Source: Chrysomallon squamiferum
Taxonomy: Eukaryota; Mollusca; Gastropoda; Neomphalida; Peltospiridae
Length of the DNA stretch: 64,000 nucleotides
Assembly: GCA_012295275.1 (NCBI GenBank)
Contig: CM022677.1
Coordinates: 14,303,332-14,367,331 of the forward strand
Reading direction: 5' to 3'
Below, one piece after another: positions 60,225 through 64,000 of the stretch (the first letter of the stretch is position 1; each line of letters begins with the position of its first letter). The position numbers and the translations under genes are program-made. Under the pieces are notes generated by a model that did no database searches, was not told where the DNA came from, and worked only from the letters and a program-made list of their open reading frames with translations.

Positions 60225-60325
60225 ACAAACACAGACATACACACACACAGACAGACATACACAAACACAGACATACACACACACAGATAGACATACACAA
60301 ACACACAGACACACACACACATTCA
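60225..60325. repeat. ACACAGACATACACA microsatellite-like tract
   Basis: Tandem CAGACATACACA/CACACAGA words over about 95 bp. Confidence 0.9.
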
Positions 60326-60779
60326 AATGTACCCTATAAAAATGAAGGAGAAATTACAAATTAACTGCTGCTTAAATAGAAAACAAAATACTAATAAAAA
60401 AAAACATACAAGTTCTCTCTGCTTTGTTCACTGAAATCTTTTGTAGACTTTTCTGCTGCAAAACAAAAAAAAATCTAATTTCTTATAACACTGACACAAT
60501 GGTAAATTATTTGCAATAACTGTCCTAATCCAGATGAAAACAAATATATATAAAAATCATTTTAATGAGTCTTGTTTATCCAGATAAAATATATTACAAT
60601 AGATTTAACGTTTAAAATGTTTTGATTTCCAAATTTAATTCTATAATCTCTAACATGAATAAATAATATTACTCCAGAAGAACTTACTTTATCTTATGAA
60701 TATCTATGACATTTTCAACTTGAGACAAATATCACGTCTTTCAAGCTGATGATTATTCACGTTATGTCACTAAGTACAA

Positions 60780-61023
60780 GGCTCGAAATTAAAAAACAAT
60801 AATTATGGGTTAGTCGCCCAAAAAATATGTTTTCGGTCATCTCTTTTTTCTGTAAGTTATAACACAAGAGCCACTATTAATAATTTTATCGCAGATATTT
60901 TTTTCACATACAAGGTTTGCTCATAGTTCGATAAATTGGACGTATAGGCTTACCTTAATTTGCCAACATCTAAAATGAAATATGAAAATTCTTTATTAGC
61001 CATAACAAATTTCGAGCTTCCCA

Positions 61024-61078
<55 letters not shown>

Positions 61079-61757
61079 TTATACACCTGGATTTTTCAAA
61101 AGAAATACAAATTAAAGCAACGTGAAATGACGACAGTGAGTAAAGTTTAGCGCGTGACAAAAACACGAAAATCAATAACGTTTCTCTACAAAATAAGCAG
61201 GGATTCAACTTTTCTTTTTAGTATTGTTTAATTTAATTTTTATTTTTATTTATTTTTTATTCTGGGTAAGTAACCCTTCTGGAATTGAAAAGGAAAAACA
61301 CTAGCAAATACAAGGTTATAGAGTTATCTCCCAAGATAACTTGTTCCGTTAACCAACCGATAATTATTTAACTTAACGGTCTAAAAGTTCGTTAGATTTG
61401 TTGGCTGTCTTCAGTTTAGCCAATTAATGCTTGAATTGAAAAGGAAAAACAATAGCAAACACTTGCTTATAGAGTTATCTCCTATGATAACTTGCTCCGT
61501 TAACCAACCGATAATTTTTTAAGGTATGGGTTCGAAATGTTCTCTGGTTTCACTTTAGCATTAGTGTCTATAAATAGATGTCGGCAAATAAGGTAAGCCG
61601 ATACACCAACTTATGGAATTATGGGCAATCCTTTTATGTGAATTAAATATTTGCGATAAAATTTTTGGGCGATAAACCCATACTTTTTTTAACACCCTAG
61701 TCGCCTAAACGGAACTTTGCTCGCATTTGGTGACCTGGCGATTGGTCATTTCGAGCC
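60780..61757. mobile_element. Foldback (long-TIR) non-autonomous DNA element
   Basis: GGCTCGAAAT at 60780 is mirrored by ATTTCGAGCC at 61748-61757. Arms of about 180-190 bp (60780-60970 and 61579-61757) match in inverted orientation in several blocks: TATGGGTTAGTCGCCCAAAA, TTTATCGCAGATATTT, GGCTTACCTTAATTTGCC. The core carries two direct units of about 150 bp (from 61282 and 61433) with GAATTGAAAAGGAAAAACA and CCGTTAACCAACCGATAATT, plus an AAT run at 61026-61075. No coding capacity. It looks like a MITE/foldback element. Confidence 0.75.
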
Positions 61758-62109
61758 CGGCATTAGCATGGACCAATGATTTAAAAATAAAATAAAAATA
61801 GGAATCTGATTGTTTTCATACATAATAGTACATATTTTAGAATTTGAATGCTTTTTGTTTTAACGAAAAGAGTGAAAACTTAATTTGAAACATAATTTTT
61901 TATACGGCCGGTTGACGGACCTTTAATTTTTTTTCTTTTCTAAAACTGCATCAAGCGTTTTAATGAATGTAATCATTCAAATAACACGTAACCAATTTGT
62001 TTTCTTCGTGTAATACGACCTTTAATGCATTGAAAAAGGAAATAATAATTATCAAAAAAAACAACAAAAAAGGAATAGTCCGCTGTGGAGTTTTAGCAGA
62101 GTAACGTGT

Positions 62110-62630
62110 TCACATGGTATGTTCCCAAAATTGGCAGTCTCCAGATTAGGTAAGCGGTGAGGTGTTCTAATCCACTTCCAGAAATGGGAAAACTGGCGTG
62201 AATAATTAAGGCCAATTTAGACGCATAGGGATAACGAGATGTGTGAAGAACAGATGGGGCGATTAACGAGATTAATGAAATTAATGTTATATCTCAGTAA
62301 AATTTGGAGACAGGAAATACTACTAGAAGAGAAGAACAAGCTCTTCCAGCTGGGACTGGAGTACGTCACGTGTACCCGGGACACGGCTTCCTACTTGTCA
62401 GCTTGCGGTGGAGTGTTTTCTGGGACATTTCGTGTATAAAGTGTGACTGAATGTGCTTTCAAATTGTGGACAAAATATTGTTTAACAAAAGTACATCAAT
62501 TAAGGTGACGGAACACCAATTAGAAAGGGTGAGCAATAAACTGCCAGAAATGGTCAACAACTGGCGTTTCCCATTAAGATGTGTTATATCTCACTGCCAG
62601 AATCGGGAATAAACCGTTCACATCATTGTG
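62110..62630 (+). mobile_element. Internally deleted derivative of MULE family 1
   Basis: 62245-62325 matches the 5' part of the family-1 MULE (GAAATTAATGTTATATCTCA, GTAAAATTTGGAGACAGG; compare the complement of 38000-38100). From about 62326 it jumps to the 3' part (CTCTTCCAGCTGGGACTGGA..., encoding LFQLGLEYVTCTRDTASYLS) and the 3' terminal sequence also at 36580-36840. Weak inverted similarity joins the ends (TGGTATGTTCCC...GGCAGT and CGGTTTATTCCC...GGCAGT). So about 1 kb of coding sequence is missing. Confidence 0.65.
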
Positions 62631-62678
62631 CCTAATGAAAACAATCATCTTCATATTCATGCGCCAGTGTCTCTGTAA

Positions 62679-62709
<31 letters not shown>

Positions 62710-63112
62710 CTGAAAAGAAATATGTAGTACGACACGTGTACGAGATGATTTGCACTAATAAACATAACGATTGTTGTTCATATTACCAAACCATTTTCAA
62801 CTTAATCAAAGTTTTCAAACTGAATTATTTTTCGTACAAATGCGTGCATACTAAACTGAAATTATAATTCTGTAAAAGATTAACTTTTCCAGCTGTAAAT
62901 ATTCCCCCTGTCAGAACGTAGCAGAAAAGAACATTCAGGTTTTACTTCTACGCATTAAATCGGCGACATTTCTGGAGGATTTTTTCCGTGACATAATTTG
63001 TCCCGTTACGAGTTATCGTTCCTTTTGGTCCATTCTACCTGCATCTTTTCTTTCAGATTAAGAAATCTGTTTGTAATATAATTGTTATTTTAATATTGTT
63101 TAAATATTTCAG
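62631..63112. other. Unique non-coding stretch
   Basis: ATT run at 62677-62707 and AT-rich sequence; the 3' part precedes a splice acceptor and may be intron. Confidence 0.4.
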
Positions 63113-63277
63113 ACAGAGCATGTGACTAATTACATCTCAGAAAAATGTCCACAGATACTGGATTCAAATGATATAGTCACTATTGAGCCACCACATGTAA
63201 CATTGTCAGATACCCAGTCTGATCATCTTCCAGACGACACAGATTTCCCCACTGTCATAGCCGTAACCCAGCATTAA
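63113..63277 (+). CDS. Probable terminal exon, acidic C-terminus
   Basis: Acceptor TAAATATTTCAG; 54 open codons and TAA: TEHVTNYISEKCPQILDSND, IVTIEPPHVTLSDTQSDHLP, DDTDFPTVIAVTQH. Acidic and Thr/Pro-rich, like a transcription-factor or receptor tail, but no family is recognised. An overlapping minus-strand open frame (63206-63430) has no splice support. Confidence 0.5.
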   Translation, partial: TEHVTNYISEKCPQILDSNDIVTIEPPHVTLSDTQSDHLPDDTDFPTVIAVTQH

Positions 63278-63639
63278 ATCTTCCCAAACATCTCCCCAAT
63301 AATGAGAATCAGTTTTGTAAACCGTAAGTGAGAATGTTGATCGAGTGTTCCATTTACTTGTTGCCCTTGTATTGAGAGCGGGATGTGAATATGACAGCTG
63401 ATGTAAATGCTGCTCCTGTAAGACGCTCATCTAGGTTACGAGATGGTCAGCTTATTAATCCTCATAACCTACCCCTCTCTCCAGTTGCCGAGGATGGCAA
63501 CATTCTAAGTTGTATGGTCATGTGACAAGACCATATATGGTAACTGCTGCCTGGAATTTAAGGGCAGACATTCGCAGAGAGGAAAAGACTGGTGTTCAAT
63601 TCATTATTCTTTTTCCTTTTTTATTTGCTGTCATTCTTA

Positions 63640-63965
63640 TTTTCTAACGGTGCCCATCCAATATTAGAATATGTTATTAATATTTCTATCAATTTCGCCA
63701 TCGTTGAGGTCACAGCGGTCCTAGCTTTATTGCGGGTATTCCTTTTTATTCTTTAGCGCTTTTAATTAAGTATTCCTCATACTTTCTGAGGGGGCGCATC
63801 ACCTATTAAAATATATTATTAATATTTCCATTAATGTCGCCGTCGTTGCCGTCGTACCAGCATTGTTCTTAACGTCTTGGTGTACTACTCGTTATTCGTT
63901 TTCGCTTTTTGTTCGCTACTGTTGTTATTTCGTGACAGTGCACGTCCTATATATTTTATATCTGT
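63640..63965. repeat. Dispersed repeat with GTCGCCGTCGTT words, copy 3
   Basis: AATATTTCTATCAATTTCGC (63678) and AATATTTCCATTAATGTCGC (63820) form an internal direct duplication of about 140 bp. The second is followed by GTACCAGCATTGTTCTTAAC and GTCTTGGTGTAC, resembling 10.37-10.5 and 23.35-23.48 kb. Confidence 0.6.
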
Positions 63966-64000
63966 ATGAACCAAAGTATAATTAAACAAATAAGATAATC

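Noticed and set aside
63470-63600. Plus-strand KLYGHVTRPYMV resembles the end of a LINE reverse transcriptase (LRWYGHVTR)
   Set aside because: Only a few residues match, in a short frame with no further support; kept out of the feature list.

Overview
This is animal nuclear DNA: AT-rich, packed with simple repeats, and carrying short exons bounded by AG acceptors and GT donors. FLYWCH/MULE transposase remnants, a TNF-ligand gene and long CA/GA/AAT microsatellites would suit a mollusc, perhaps a cephalopod. That taxonomic guess is an inference. Three runs of exactly 200 N are assembly placeholders.

Layout. 0-5.7 kb: plus-strand exons of an unidentified coiled-coil gene, ending in a stop at 5672. 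5.8-8.8 kb: minus-strand exons of an unidentified, partly decayed gene. 7.87-30.9 kb: a direct tandem duplication (copy A about 7.87-20.74 kb, copy B about 20.94-30.9 kb). Each copy holds a broken prolyl 4-hydroxylase alpha pseudogene, a 42-bp satellite and two 3' exons of a minus-strand gene ('gene L'). 30.0-42.1 kb (copy C) and about 46.5-56.1 kb (copy D): a second direct duplication, carrying more of gene L (leucine-rich-repeat-like and thrombospondin-type-1-like exons) and two kinds of MULE transposon remnant. 42.7-45.0 kb: a four-exon TNF-superfamily ligand gene on the minus strand, between C and D. 56-60.2 kb: further minus-strand exons, some broken, and a LINE remnant. 60.8-63.9 kb: a foldback element, an internally deleted MULE derivative, one plus-strand terminal exon and a dispersed repeat.

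The best-supported gene is the TNF ligand. All its splice phases agree except for one single-base frameshift in the membrane segment. Gene L is reconstructed from exons whose phases join from 33.25 kb to a stop at 30.0 kb. One of these exons carries twelve in-frame copies of a 36-bp minisatellite.

The strangest stretch is 46.5-49.6 kb. There copy D keeps recognisable words of copy C, but they are interrupted by CT runs or a recurring 20-base word, or are interleaved from two non-adjacent parts of copy C. This may be a consensus or gap-filling artefact, or a real rearrangement. No RNA gene, CRISPR array or replication origin could be supported. Protein calls rest on reading motifs by eye; no database search was run.
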